Program-made: the position numbers and the translations under genes
In this document: in pieces, positions 39,913 to 52,928 of the stretch
How positions within the stretch are numbered: position 1 is the stretch's first letter
How the letters are laid out: each line of letters starts with the position of its first letter
Assembly: GCA_026874595.1 (NCBI GenBank)
Contig: CM049318.1
Span: forward strand, 32,807,956-32,871,955
Length of the DNA stretch: 64,000 bases
Direction: 5' to 3'
DNA from: Sipunculus nudus
Lineage: Eukaryota > Annelida > Sipuncula > Golfingiida > Sipunculidae
The notes under the pieces: model-generated
Seen by the model: the letters and a program-made list of their open reading frames with translations, nothing else
Database searches by the model: none
Told to the model about the DNA's origin: nothing

Positions 39913-40141
39913 TGTAGTGAGTTTACATGTATGCAGGGAGGTTAGCTGCGCAAATTGTAAATGCGCATGCGTGTAGTTTGACTGGCAATCGCCAGTATCG
40001 AATATGGCACCACTCCGAGAGGACGTGAGTGACCGGCGGTGAACAAGCTGATGGAATAAAGCCCAGTCCAAGTATCTCGGTGTTTTGTCTCTGATATAAG
40101 TCCGGTGCATGGCAGCGAACGAAAGAACACTTCAATGAACA
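39913..40141 (+). repeat. LTR of the gypsy remnant
   Basis: Directly follows the polypurine tract, begins with TG, ends near CA, contains a poly(A) signal at 40055. No matching 5' LTR in the window; the right boundary is approximate. Confidence 0.6.
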
Positions 40142-41700
40142 TATTTTACAAAATTATCAATATTGGTTGAAGCTTGGTCGTTCTGTAATAATACCTCGCC
40201 AGGTGGCGTTAGGTCTTATACTTTATACTCTGTTTTTCCTGTGAGCAAATACATGCAAAAAGGTCTGAACAGATTTAGTTGAAATATTGTAGAGGGTTAG
40301 GAAAATACCAATAGAACAATCCATTAAATTTTGCTATTTCATTACAATAGAGATACTTCCCGGTTTCAGCTCGGGGCTTTGTATTGGGCATGGGTTGTTG
40401 AAGCGAGCCAGGTGTGTGGACCTACACACTTTCATGAGGATCATCCTAGCAGGAGTCTCATGCCTCGAGACAATATCTTGTTGATCATGCTGTAATGCCA
40501 GTTCTGCTAGCTGTCTCATGATTCTGGCAATACACAAAACATACAATACATTTATTTTTAACACTAAAAAACACACGATACCCTTAGCTCGCTGTTCCAG
40601 GTGGTCAGGGCTGTTTCATTGATCAGTTTCTTTTCTTGCCGTATCCTAGTGCATATGCGGATTCATAATACGATATGGAATCAAATATAAAGTACCCTGC
40701 TACACAATGTGTTATTTCAATGTGACATCCCACACGTCTAAGGGGATATCCCATATGCTCACCTTCAAGTTAAGCATGCTTCTTTATTTATTTTAAATTT
40801 AGAATAAGTCCTACCATTCCTCATTAGTTACTTGTTCAGTCATTAAGTTATGACTTGTGTCAGAGTCGATGTATCACTTGTGATTACCTCGTGTTTTACA
40901 ATAACTAAAGCTTGCATGCAACGGCAAGTTTCGATACTATGCAGAGATTTTGTTGCTGATTATGTTGTTTCCAGTTTTTGGATAATTTAACCCTCTGTGC
41001 GGATGCAATATCCCCTCTTTTCTATCTTAGTTGTTGGGAAATCGTATTTGCATTCGCGAATATTGCTAAATTCAAACCCTCGCAAATATGAATGCAACCA
41101 CAGTAGATTTTTGAGACCGAAGAAACAAACTAATTCTAGTTAATATTATGTTATGTAATATGAATGGGTTTTCGAAATTCACGGTTGATATATTATAATT
41201 CGTAAACATGGAACAATCAAATAAATTTTAACTAGGTCAAAGGAAAGGACTTATGCGTACTGCATATAATTAATGACAGGTCTAATATAAAGGTAAGAGA
41301 ACTTGATGCAAACATCCCATCTGGGAACTAATCATCCAGTAACACGCTGTAGTGTATACATCGCCTTTAATTGATTTGTTCGCCTACTAATTAGTAATGC
41401 AAAGGAACGCTTGGCTATCATTTTACTTAGATAAACGCAGTCCTGTAAACTAGTCAGTGTTCTCAGGCCTATCCTTGAGGAACACACCCTAAGTCTTTTT
41501 GTGTAATGTAAATCTATATACCTAGTTGGTGACGGAGCCAGATACAAACCATGCAATAGCTATATCAAGATTACAGGTAATAATCCTGGTGTTCTATCCT
41601 CACGTTATATGTGAGACTGACCACAAGCATAGACCAGCAGTCTAAATATACAACACTATTGCCAGGTACATTTGTACAATATAAATTATGACCAATAGTA
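40142..41700. other. Upstream flank with homology to 50150-50850
   Basis: Diverged counterpart of the region 5' of the orphan exon ('acctcgcc...gtg', 'gtgtgttatttcaatgtgaca'). No coding sequence recognised. Confidence 0.5.
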
Positions 41701-43490
41701 CAGTCGGACCCTTCTAATCCGGCCTTCGATAGTCCGGCATTCGGCGTAAACCGGCACATTTCTTGAGAACGGATTTCCCACATTATATTTTTAGGTCGTA
41801 ATCCGGCTTTTTGCGTAATCCGGCTCCGGCACTATTACCGAGAACCAACATCCCTATTTATGATAAACATCATCTACGTAATCCGGCACGCCTCAGTGAC
41901 TTCCCCGCCGGTGAACATCAAACAGCTCACTGCCGGTCATGCATAAGTCGCACGCCCGGCAGAGCAAACAGACCCGCGGTTTCGGTGTAAACTGATAATT
42001 AATTAGCTGTAACTTCCCGGCCGGTGAACATCATACGGCTCACTGGCGGTCATGCGTGCAGAGCAAACAGACCGGCGGTTTCGGTGTAAACTGATAATTA
42101 ATTAGCTTTGACCGAATGATTGTTTGGTCGGAAGCGTCGACCCATCATACATGAAAGGGTGTATTGGTCTCGGTGTTTATGTTTGTTACTTGTTTTGATT
42201 CTATTTAATTATGTTTAAAGTGACTTCAAAGAACAAACAAACTAAAGAGTGAATAATTAAAGATTTTTATGTTTATGCCTGCAGTGATTAAAGAGTATTT
42301 ATTATCGTCATTGACATACGCCAGCTATGCCGAAACGAAAGCGCTGTGAAATCAATGTTTCTCTGAAGAGAGACATCTGCCTCTACAAAGAAAAACATCC
42401 AAAGGCGACACAGAGAGACATCGTGGGATGGGTTGCTACTGAACACAAGATTAACATTGGTCGTCAGACTGTGTCAGACATACTGTCAAACAAAGACTAG
42501 TGGCTGAAAATGGATGAAAGCACAGACACAGTGAAAAGGATGAAAATGGGCAAGCATCCACAGCTGGAAGAGGCATTGACACTATGGTTGAAAGACATTG
42601 TGGCCCATGGAGCGATCGTTTCCACTGACATTCTCCTTGAAAAAGCAAAAGAGCTAGGACAGCAACTGGGGATCACTGACTTCCAATACTCGAATTGATG
42701 GATAGATAGGATGAAAGCACGAGGTGGCATCAAACAGCACGTCATGCATGGTGAATCAGGGAGCGTAGACCAACAAGTCGAATCAAAGGGTCGAAGTGTC
42801 GTTCAAGCAGCACTTGTCGGATACAGTCTTTGCAACATTTTCAATTTTGACGAAACTGGATTATTCTTCCGCCTAGGCCCTGACAGAACACTTGCTACAG
42901 CACCAGTCAAGGGAACTAATAAGTGCAAGGATCGGCTGACAGTTGGTCTTGCTGCAAATGCGGACAGATCTGAGAAACTAAAACCAATCGTGATCGGAAA
43001 ATCCGCTAAACCTCGCTGCTTTAAAGGATTCGACCCCGCGCCCATCGTTACGTACAAGAATAACAAGAAAGCGTGGATGGTCAGCACTATGTTTGAAGAA
43101 TACGTCAGCCAGATAAACAGGAAGATGATGCTTCAAGGAAGGAGATTGTGTTGTTGGTCGACAACCACACTTCTCACAAAGACCAGCACTGGGATCATGT
43201 TCGACTGGTTTATCTGCCGCCCAATACCACGTCAAAGTTACAGCCACTGGACGCGGGGTTTATTCAAGCTTTCAAATGTCACTACAGAAAGATACAGGCA
43301 AAGGACTGGATTGCACAAGTTGAGGACCGTGGGGCAATAGAGAAAACGTCTGTAAAAGATGCAATCTACTTCATAAGACAGGCTTGGAACGAGGTCAGCG
43401 AGCAGACTATCGCCAACTGTTTCAAGCATACAGGCATTCTCCCAAACAGCGATGAGACAGCCCCGCCCCCTGAAATGTACCTGAAATGAT
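41701..43490 (+). mobile_element. Tigger/pogo-type DNA transposon, dead, right end missing
   Basis: The left end starts CAGTCGGACCCTTC next to TA, the pogo/Tigger terminal pattern and target. The left leader has a tandem duplication (about 41900-42010 and 42013-42107). The transposase remnant lies at 42327-43489. No matching inverted end is seen before the GC-rich island at 43630, so the 3' end is lost. Confidence 0.85.
42327..43489 (+). pseudogene. Tigger-like transposase remnant (CENP-B HTH + DDE)
   Basis: Begins M-P-K-R-K-R-C. The first about 57 codons form a psq/CENP-B N-terminal helix-turn-helix. In-frame TAG at 42498-42500 and TGA at 42696-42698 interrupt the second HTH region. The DDE part follows: N-F-D-E-T-G (first Asp at 42849), then a frameshift near 43125-43150, L-L-V-D-N-H (second Asp at 43160) and L-Q-P-L-D (third Asp at 43250), 30 residues apart as usual for Tigger. 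All three acidic residues survive, but two stops and one frameshift abolish the protein. Confidence 0.85.
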
Positions 43491-43629
43491 AAATCTGCCT
43501 CCAAACTCTTGGAATTCATATTGTAAATACAATAGTAATTAAGAAAATAGAATAACCGAATGAACATGAATAGACCTGTGCATTACCTTTAAGTAAATGT
43601 AATCATTCCCTCGCTAAAATAATGTTTTT

Positions 43630-43787
43630 GGCCCCGTACTAACATAGCATGGAGACCGCCCCGCCCTGCATATACCAGCTTTGAACCAGCCGCCGCCGCG
43701 CCCTACTGCTATTCTTTCAGGCCCGCCCCGACCCTCAAATTCATGAAAAAGTCAGCCCGCGGGGCGATTTTAGGCTTGCGCAAGGTT

Positions 43788-43790
<3 letters not shown>
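43630..43790. repeat. GC-rich CCGCCCCG-type island
   Basis: Related in wording to 14150-14330 ('gcccgccccg', 'gcccgcgggg'). Abuts a TA microsatellite. Confidence 0.55.

Positions 43791-43858
<68 letters not shown>
43790..43858. repeat. (TA)n microsatellite
   Basis: Pure TA run. Confidence 0.95.
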
Positions 43859-43860
<2 letters not shown>

Positions 43861-44342
43861 TTAATGACAGTGATATTAAAGTTCAATACACCACAGAAAA
43901 AGTGCTCTACCGTCAGAATAGCATTAATAATATTATATTCATAATATATATATGATATAAGGAGAGCAACGATTATTGGGACGATGATAGAGTGTGGTCA
44001 TTAATTTAAGGTAGCTGCTATAACCAGGCGTTACCCGTGGTTTATCAGAAATGGATATGGGAAAATAGGCCAGTGTAATATCAGATAAATACCACTTAAT
44101 TTATGATATGATTCATTTATGAAAAGATCTTTGTGACAGGCCTATAAGAATTTTTCACTAATGACAAAATACCAAATTGATTATTACCATCCAGAAAGGT
44201 ACAATTTTACTGGTTTTATTGTGGCACACATTTTTTACGATCAGCCTACTTTACACAATACCTGTTAAAAAAGTCTTGAAAATAAACCTTCTCCTCAAAT
44301 ACCTGGTAGATATATACGTGCTGATCTTTAACATAAAGTATG

Positions 44343-44344
<2 letters not shown>

Positions 44345-44395
<51 letters not shown>
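44345..44395. repeat. (TA)n microsatellite
   Basis: Pure TA run about 160 bp downstream (transcript sense) of the orphan signal exon. Confidence 0.95.
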
Positions 44396-44397
<2 letters not shown>

Positions 44398-44552
44398 TCT
44401 GGAGAAAAACAACACTGTAAATTCACAACAGTCTGTTTCACGGGATGCGACCCGATCATCAGGTGAATGTGGTTAGCATGAAGCTAACGACGTGGTTTTA
44501 AAAGTCGAGACTTTTATATATATCCTCATCGTTGCGAATCATTATGACTAAC

Positions 44553-44631
44553 CTGAACTGTTACACTTGTAAGAGGACACGCATAGGTCTATCAAAGTCG
44601 GTAAAACTGACACACAGAAGAAGTTGCGCAT
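44553..44631 (-). CDS. Orphan signal-peptide exon
   Basis: Diverged copy of the gene 1/2 first exon. ATG at 44631-44629, 79 nt, still open, donor GTTAGT retained, exit phase 1. It encodes M-R-N-F-F-C-V-S-V-L-P-T-L-I-D-L-C-V-S-S then Y-K-C. No half-CTLD, WSC or CTLD exon follows before gene 2; instead there are microsatellites, the GC island and the Tigger relic. It is either a leftover of a deleted gene or a distant alternative first exon of gene 2, whose WSC exon accepts phase 1. Confidence 0.6.
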
Positions 44632-45557
44632 GCTGCAGCCTAAAGATGCATCCAACTGATGCTCTCCTTTAAGTTTGTGTTAATACACATATCTATCCCA
44701 AATAATGCTCCGAGAAGTTTTACGAGAACACGGGTAGCGCTGTACAATACATGACCAAAGGCCCTGTATACACAGTACGAGCAGGAGATAAGAAACACAT
44801 TAGAGGGAGAATACACCATCCGGTTCAAATTAATTCAACCAATCCGAAATACTTCTGACTGGAAAGCTATGGCATGATATAAGATAGTGAATCTAAAAAC
44901 ATTTATTATTTTAAATGATATCATTAATATATATATTAATATTTTTCTTGCATTAAGAACGTTAGATATAATTTTCGCTTATTCATTTAAGTTCTTTTTT
45001 ATTTAATCTATATTGAATTCTTTGTCTCATTTGACAAAGCAGACACTGAATTGTTTTATTTCTGTTCACAATAATTCTTGGGACAAAAAAAAATTATTTT
45101 TCATGGCTGGCTAAACATATATCCGTTTACTCAGTAAAAGAAAACCAAAGTATTTTCTGACAATTGAAAGATTAATTAACAAGTGATATCGTCAACGGTT
45201 CCGAACACACCATAAACACAAGGAAACAAACCTTCAAATAATACACACATGGTCTATTGCACAATTTAATATACGCAATAGTGCCGTCAGCATTTTCATT
45301 TGTTTGTTTCATTATTAAAAAGTATGCCGCGTAACTTTCAGATTATAGTTGTAAACAATTGCGCTTGATTGTGCAAGGTGGGTCACAAATGTCCCAAAAC
45401 AGGCATTCAATGTATATTATGTTCCTAATATTTAACAGAAATCCAGGAGACAATATATATTTGGGCCTACCCCTGCATATAGATAAATTATTCAATGAGC
45501 ATGTTCTGCAATATTAAAATGCTACCGCCTGGCCCGCATTTGCGTTGAACACAATCA
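44632..45557 (-). promoter_or_regulatory. 5' flank of the orphan signal exon
   Basis: Homologous to the flanks of genes 1 and 2 (11268-12020, 32981-34070). Confidence 0.4.
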
Positions 45558-47709
45558 ACAAGTGGTCCATGGGTCAGGACGCTCAGCTAATTTAGACTGG
45601 GTGCTCATTTTTTTATTAATGTTATATACTGTCTGTGAGAATAGCCTATGGCTAAAGTTACAGTGTTAAAAAAATGGACAGAAAATAAAAATTCATAGGA
45701 GACCTGCCCAGGACCCCCCTGGATTTCACAATAGAGGGTTCCAAGAAAAATGGATACAATTTGTACCCTGTCTGTCTGGGTGCTCAAAATCATGTTTCTG
45801 GGCCATAGCTGGCAGAATATAGGTCACCATGATTCAATTTCAGGTTTTCAAGGAGAATGCCAAGGATTTCCCTGACTGTCATGTTAGAAGATTCTAGGGC
45901 TAATGGATACAATTTGTGCCTTGTCTGACTTGGTGCTCAAAACCATTTTTCAGCCCATAGGTCACACAATATAGGTCACCATGACCAAATTTCAGGTTTT
46001 CAAGGACACTTGACTAAGACCTCTCTGAATTTTATATTAAAATAATTAGGCCTATTGGATACAATTTGTGCCCTGTCTGACTGTCTTGGTATTTATATGA
46101 CATCTTTTCTGATAGGTTGCAAAATATAGGTCAGGGTGACCTATTTTCAGTTTTTCAAGGACATTGGCCAGGGACGTCTCAGAATGTAACATTAGAAGAT
46201 TCTAGGCCTAACAGATACAATGTGTGCCCTGACTGACTGTCTGGGTGCCTTTATGACTTCTTTTCCTAAAAATAGCAAAATATAGGTCATGGTAACCTAA
46301 TTTCAGTTTTCCACAGACATTTGCCGAGGACGTCTCAGAATGTAACATTAGAAGATTCTAGGCCTAACAAATACAATGTGTGCCCTGCCTGACTTTCTGG
46401 ATGCTCAAAATCCTGTTTTCGGCCTGTAGGTCACAAAATGTAGGTCACAATGACCTTATTTCAGGTTTCCAAGGAGATTTATATAGGACCTCCCACGATG
46501 TTGCATTAGAAGATTCTAGGCCTAACAGATACGATTTGTGCCCATCTGACATTCAGGGTGCTCAAAATCAGGTTTTTGTCTCGTAGGTCACAAAATGTAG
46601 GTCACCATGACCTTATTTCAGGTTTCCAAGGAGATTTACCTAAGCCTCCCAGGAAATTGTGTAAGAAGATTCTAGGCCTTACAGATACGTTTTGTCACCA
46701 TCTGACATTCAGGGTGTTCATACGACATCTTTTTCCTATAGGTTACAGAATATAGGTCACAGTGACCTAATATCAGGTTTCCAAGGACATTTGCCTAGAA
46801 CTTCCCTAAATGTCATGTTGGAGGATTCTATGCCTAATGGATACTATTTGTGCCCGACCTGACGGTATGGGTGCTCAAAATCATGTTTTCGACCCATATG
46901 TCACAAAATATAGGTCACTATGACCTAATTTCAGGTTTCCAAGATGATTTGCCTAGAAACTCTCAGGATATTGAGTTAAAAGATTCTAGGCCTCACAAAT
47001 AGGATTTGTACCCATCTAACATTCAGGGTACACGAAATCATGTTTTCGGCCTGTTGGTCACAAAATATAAGTCACCATGACCTAATTTCAGGTTTCCATG
47101 TAGATTTGCCTAGGACCTCCCTAAAAGTCACATTGGCGGATTCTAGGCCTTATCGATACAATTTGCGCCCGTTCTGACTGTCTGGATGCTACAGATCAAG
47201 TTTTCGGCCTGTAGGTCATGAAATATAGGTCACCATGACCTAATTTCAAGTTTCCAAGGAGATTTGCCTAGAAACTCCGAGGATATTGTGTAAGAAAATT
47301 CTAGACTCCACAGATACAATTTGTCCCCATCTGACCTTCAGGGTGCTCATGTGACATCTTTTCCCTATAGGTCGCAGAATATTGGTCACAGTGACCTAGT
47401 TTCAGGTTTCCTAAATCATTTACCTAGGATATCCCAAAATGTCAGATTAGATGTTTTTAGGCCTAATAGATACAATTTATGCCCCGTCTGACTGTCTGGG
47501 TGCTCAAAATCATGTTTTCGGCCCGTAAGTCACAAAATATAGATCACCATGATCTAATTTCAGGTTTCCAAGGAGATTTGCCCAGGATGTACAGTTAGAA
47601 GTTTCAAGGTCTAACGGTTACGATTTGTGCCCTGTTAACGGCCGGACGGACGACGGACAAAGGGTGATTGCTATAGTTCAGATGACTTACAGTCAGCTGA
47701 GCTAAAAAT
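45558..47709. repeat. Tandem array of about 12 monomers of about 156 bp with AGGTCAnnnTGACCT palindromes
   Basis: Repeating unit contains 'gattctaggcctaac...tttgtgccc...ctgac', 'tcaaaatcatgttttcggcc' and 'tataggtcaccatgacctaatttcaggtttccaagga'. The GGTCAnnnTGACC core is intact at 45973, 46128, 46442, 46599, 46754, 46912, 47227 and 47383, and is one or more bases off in four other units. The gene 2 flank at about 34070 lacks the block, so it is an insertion, probably a tandem-repeat-bearing non-autonomous element. The right end includes 'cggacggacgacggac'. Confidence 0.85.
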
Positions 47710-50700
47710 ATGTAATCACGAAGCAAAGGACAAGGGTCATGCCTCAATATAAAAATGACCTGCACCTTTTGTTACCTCATATTGTAAATCAAACGCCACG
47801 AAGATCAAGAGAGAGGGGTAGAAGAGAGTTATATCAAGGTTGTGCTGCAGGCTGATTCCACTCTTTATATTCACAACATTCATAATTCATGCAAATGACC
47901 TTAATCCGACACGCATAGTTTTGCGAGTAAAGGAAATTTGTTTCATTGATAATAATAATAATTTTTGACCTTCCTGGCTGTTTCTGGTATACATTTAAAA
48001 TTTAAACTAAGTACGTATGTATGAATTTGTGATTTATTTGATTTAATACTGGTTAAACCATTGCCAAGAACTGAGTCCGAATATTGACTATGTTTATTGT
48101 ACTGAGCGAGCTTTCTGCAGAATTAATTGCGGATGGTCTGGGTCTCTTCCTACGGGTAACTATGGTGCACAAAAAGGGCTAAAAAAGAAAGGGTATAAGA
48201 GAAAAAGAGTATCGGATGAGTGTCATACGGCCTCCTATGGGATCTTTTCATACTTCAGAAGCAGGAGGTGTTTAAGAAAATGCTTAGTCTCCGTATTTCT
48301 GTGACCACAATTTTAAAGTCGACGGATGCCGCCCCAATTTTGAAAATTTCCGAGAAGCCAGCAACACGGCCGATTCTAGAATTCCGGCGTGCCCGGTAAA
48401 GTGATTATAAAGCCCAACCATGGAGGATCGTAATATCAAGTTGATTGTCCTGAAATTCTCCTGATTAGCTCCAAGACAACGGTAGCAAACCAGTTAACCC
48501 GTTGAGTTATTACGCCAGTTGAATTCAATATATTAGATCTGAACAAAGAATTTCTCCATAATGAATGAAATATGTACCATGCAGGTATATTCAATATAAA
48601 GGTGTAAGAACAACAAGTGATATTAAAGGATTAAACTTCTTGAAAGTGCATGCAACTCGTAATTGTAAAAAAGTGCCGTGCCTCTTTATTCACATACAAC
48701 ATTGGTGACAGTACTGATAACACTCAGACAATAACGTTATTCTAAAGAGATATAAAAGCGGCAATAGTAATTAGGTATTCTTGCATGAAACAAAATGTAT
48801 TCAAAAGTGCAAGAAAAATATCAAAGAATGTCTTTTATCCAAATCTCCTACACGAAACAAAGCACAAACACAACGCTTGGATACTCACATACTGATCTTT
48901 TGTTTACATTGTACAGATTTCGAATATTGAAACGCATCCCCTGATGGTTGTGTTCATGCCGCTTTAATGCTTTACTAATTGCAATAAGGATATTTTATGA
49001 CTTTAAGTCAAGCTATTCACTATATCTTATGAAACTGCGTATTTAAGAGTGTTATTTTACGCCGTCACATACTGCACTTCTTTCTGAGCAAATTCCAAAA
49101 TTCAGGAGATGTCCTATGAACTGCCCTCTGTTGGGTGTAAATCATTATAACAATTGTTTGTTCAAATTTGTGAACGGACTTCAAAATCCACACATCTCTC
49201 CTTGACATATTTAACTTAATATGAACACCTGTAACAGAAATAAATTCAGTTAATTTTAAATATTTAAACTGCTGCCCAGTTAATTTTCTTATCAGAATCT
49301 TTATCTCTTCTGACATCCCCACGCCCTTTTATAATGAAAACGGTTTGCGTCAGAAATATCAAGATAAAATGTTTTGCATTTTGGCGTCATCCGCTTTTGC
49401 TGGTATGTCAGTGGCGGATCGAGAGGAATGAGGGGGGGGGGGAGTCCCTCTCCTTTTGAGCCTAAACAATCTTTAGAGGGTTAAATTAGTTTTTTCGGAC
49501 CTTTATCCCGCCCTTTCTGGAGTACAGGGTCTTTTGTTAATGTTTCTGATTAGTCTTCCTCGGTTAGACGCTGCCATTAAAAAATCTGGATCCGCCCCCG
49601 CAGGTTGATAGTTTTTTATGGTTCTAAATATAGAGAATAAAGTTCATGATGTATCTTTTCAGAGATTCAATTTTTGGAAACAAATGGTCCCTCATTTAGG
49701 AAATGCAGCACTAGACTTCAGGGAATAACGCTCACTCAAAAGACGTAAAGATGTTAAAGATTTGGGAATTTCGTGGTCGTATTAAGCAAATATATTTAAC
49801 CTCTCTCTATGCAGTACTTCTGCAGTACTTGTCCAGAAAGTTATTGTCCTGGTATGGTGGGGGGGGGGGGGAGTAGCTGTACTAGCCAGAAACGGTGGAA
49901 TTGTTTAAAAAATCAAATAATAAATGTAAAAATCATTTTAAAAAATATGTTTTCAAATAGACCAAACATTTGCTCCGTACTATTTTCTGTCAACTATGCT
50001 CCTTTCAACTCTTCGACTTTATTCGGAATACCGAAATGATCATACGAACTCAATACTACCTACGTTCTTGTTGTCGCCCTAGAGAGGGGATAACCTTATA
50101 TATTATATATTGTATATAATATATATTAAATATAAATAAAAATATTTAATAAAATTATCAATATAGGAAACTTTGGCGGTCTATCAAAATACCTCCGCCG
50201 TGTGCCGCATGGCTTATACTTAACCCTCTATTTTTTTTGTCAGCAAATTAATGCAAACAGACTTATATCAGTCTATATGAACAGACTTAATAGATCTGCT
50301 GTGAAGGATTAGGAAATTATCAAAGTAATAATCAACTAAATTTTGGGGTAAATCGTGATTTCTATTAAAAAATTCTATTGCTATTTGATTATAATAGAGC
50401 TGCCGATCGTTATTAGCTCGTTGCGTTGAACTGAGGTTGACCCGGGATGCTTTGTTGAAGAGTAGAAGGTGTGTTGACCTAAAACGTACAGTTTCATGAG
50501 GACCCCCTTTGTTGGGTTTGTTGTCTCTAGACACCTTCTTGTTAATCATGCTGCAATGTCAGTTTTGCTAGCTGAAGAATCTGAAGAATCTGGCAATTCA
50601 CAACACATTAAAATACATTTTTTTATCCCTAATCCATACAAATTCTGATAATACACTATTCGTTCACTGTTCTAGGAAATCAAGGCTGCTTCCTTGCTCA

Positions 50701-51300
50701 GTTTCTCTCCCTGCCGTACCCTCGTGCATATGGGAATTCATAATAGGACAAGCATCTAGTCTAAATATACTGCCGTTCCGCACCACGTGTTGTTTCACTG
50801 TGACGTCAAACACATCTAAGGAGATGTCCAATTTCCTCAGAGGCTTACAGATAGTGTTAAATAGTTGGTTCGTAGCACGGACGGTTTATCTTTAGTTTCA
50901 CAATATTGCAATTTGCAAAATTTGCGTCTTAGTTCGTCAGCCGAAATATGCGGATGGTACACTGTCTACCTTTTTATTTTTAATGTACCAGAACCAGGAA
51001 AAACTCTTTACCAATGCCATGCATATTTATAGTATGGTATTGATAGGGTAATACTTATGCAAAACAGCATCACTGAAAAATCTTGTCTTAAACTTTTTAA
51101 ACTCATAAAACCAATATCATGGAATTATATACCAGCAGATGATAGTGGCAAAATACCACAAAAATCCAAATAATTGAATATAAATGCCACATCTTAGTTT
51201 TATATTTCTTTATTTCAATCCTTATGTTATTCTAAACATTTAAAAGTGATCAACGCAAATTAGTTCTTTTATATATTTAAAGATGGCAGTGTTATAAATA
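47710..51300. other. Upstream flank of orphan exon; intergenic to gene 3
   Basis: Patchy homology to 34090-35300, 37540-38390 and 40142-40770, without the insertions present there. Poly-G tracts at 49433-49442 and 49858-49871. No coding sequence recognised. After about 50850 the homology to the gene 2 flank ends. Confidence 0.5.
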
Positions 51301-51479
51301 AGGACATCCTGATAAGAAATCAAAAGGTTCCCTTCGACACATTTTCTTCGGGTACATTCTTATGTGTTATTTCAGTTCAACTCAGTCATTATACAGGCAC
51401 TTCGAACACTCGGCAAACTATCAAGATTTCGGGGTTTTTTTCCTCATTACATATTGCTGCTGATCACAGTTGGTACTTT

Positions 51480-52111
51480 TGGCAGCCTTAGGTTCGTGCA
51501 AGCTGAGTCGTTTATTTGGTTTTGCACCAGTTTCATTTCACGGCTATCAGGGTCAGTGGAATCATAGACATCATAACTAATTAGAGCTTTACTACCCGCG
51601 CGGTTATCGACGTCACTACGTGCAATATTTCTGTAACGTTAAGCACGAGCGTGGATGGTCAGGTTGTGTAAAAAAACCTCATCATCAGCCGACAAATATA
51701 AGTTCCAGCTTTCAAACGTTTAACTAAAATCCGGCTTCGGTGTTTTCTTGGTGCGGTCCGACTGCGCGTTGAACTGATAGGCTTTACTGTTAGAGTTTAC
51801 CTCATCTACGATACCCTCGAACAAATCAGGGTTTTCAGGACTAGACTTTGTTACGTTTTGTCCTGGGTCGTTTCGATACAAATCTTCCTGTGGATTTATA
51901 TTAGCTTATTGGAACAGCATTTTCATAAATACTGTCATTTCGGTTTCTCTGCCCTGGCAACCGTCCCCTTTTATCTGTGATCGACGTCAACGAACTCGAG
52001 GCGATTTTATCAGCAGCTTTTAGCTTTTGAACGACAAGGTCATTTTATCAGGAGCTCAATCAGTGTGTATCCTGAGGTCTGTTTCCTTGTTAAAACTGGC
52101 GCTTCTTCCTC
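51480..52111 (-). pseudogene. Gene 3 cytoplasmic tail exon, decayed
   Basis: Homologous to 15032-15716. The acceptor AG is kept (52113-52112) and the frame starts R-K-K-R-Q-F, but TAA at 52092-52090 stops it after six codons. Further frame breaks follow. Near the 3' end a fragment is still readable (D-V-Y-D-S, E-M-K-L-V-Q-N-Q-I), but tyrosines of the gene 2 NYEM and IYET motifs are replaced by Ser and Asn. No functional tail can be made. Confidence 0.75.
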
Positions 52112-52928
52112 CTGGTTTAAAAAAATCATATCGGTTTCAATGAGAATGAATGTTATTACTATGTGATCAACCTAAAAAGGTAAATAAGGGTTTCAAATTC
52201 GTGATATTCGAGAAAGATTAATTATTACAAAAATTAAAGCTTGTGAACAAAACGCTACATCTGTACAGGTGAACGGAGATTTATTCGACAGCATCAGTGG
52301 CATCTCAATATATTATGCTGATAACATTAATGTTAGCATATATTTAATGTTTAACGTAAATCATATGCTAATGTTACAATGGTTGTGCAAGTAACTGTAA
52401 ATGGTATGGTAAAGAGGGAAAATGAAATCCTCGAAAAACAATAAGGTGGAGATAAGCGAATATAACCTAGCAAAAACCACAGTAATAATTTAAAAGAAAT
52501 GATAATATAAGTTTCACGTCTTTTATGTGTTGACGGTAAAATAACCGTAAGCAAGTCAGCCGCATGCTCGAAAAGAGAGGTGTTTATAGGATCTTACCTT
52601 TCGACACCCTGATCAAATACCACCATTTTTTATATAGAAGTATTTACATAACCACTTCCTGACGAATCGTAACCTAATAATTCATGTTTATCAGAAATAT
52701 TACTCCTGAAATATCTTTTCCTTTAAAGGTAGGTCCTCAATTTTATTGACACAAATGACCCTCTGACAATAGCATTGTATTTAGTCAATTATTAACCGCA
52801 TATTGGTATATCTCAACATTTAAACAATATTGCGATGGTAAGATTGACAACAAAACATTACCAAGTATTCTGTATCTTAACATAACTAAGCAAGGGTGTT
52901 ACTTCTAAAAGTAAGTAAATGCAAGGCA
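52112..52928. other. Gene 3 former intron between TM and tail
   Basis: AT-rich, nothing recognised. Confidence 0.5.

Larger units (their letters stand above)
38450..40141 (+). mobile_element. 3' end of a Ty3/gypsy LTR retrotransposon, 5'-truncated
   Basis: In order: integrase C-terminal coding remnant, non-coding 3' region with short palindromic repeats, a polypurine tract (39888-39910), then an LTR-like segment. The LTR begins TGTAGTGAG at 39913, has AATAAA at 40055-40060 and ends near 40141. The paralogous flank around 50110-50150 is empty, so this is an insertion. gag, protease, RT, RNase H and the 5' LTR are absent. Confidence 0.75.

Noticed and set aside
44177-44476. 99-codon ORF with Tyr-Ile repeats
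   Set aside because: Translation of a (TA)n microsatellite. The same holds for Tyr-Ile-rich frames near 8599, 30444, 55686 and 59177.
45558-47709. CRISPR-like repeat array
   Set aside because: Monomers are about 156 bp with no short identical repeats or unique spacers, and the host is a eukaryote. It is a satellite-like array.
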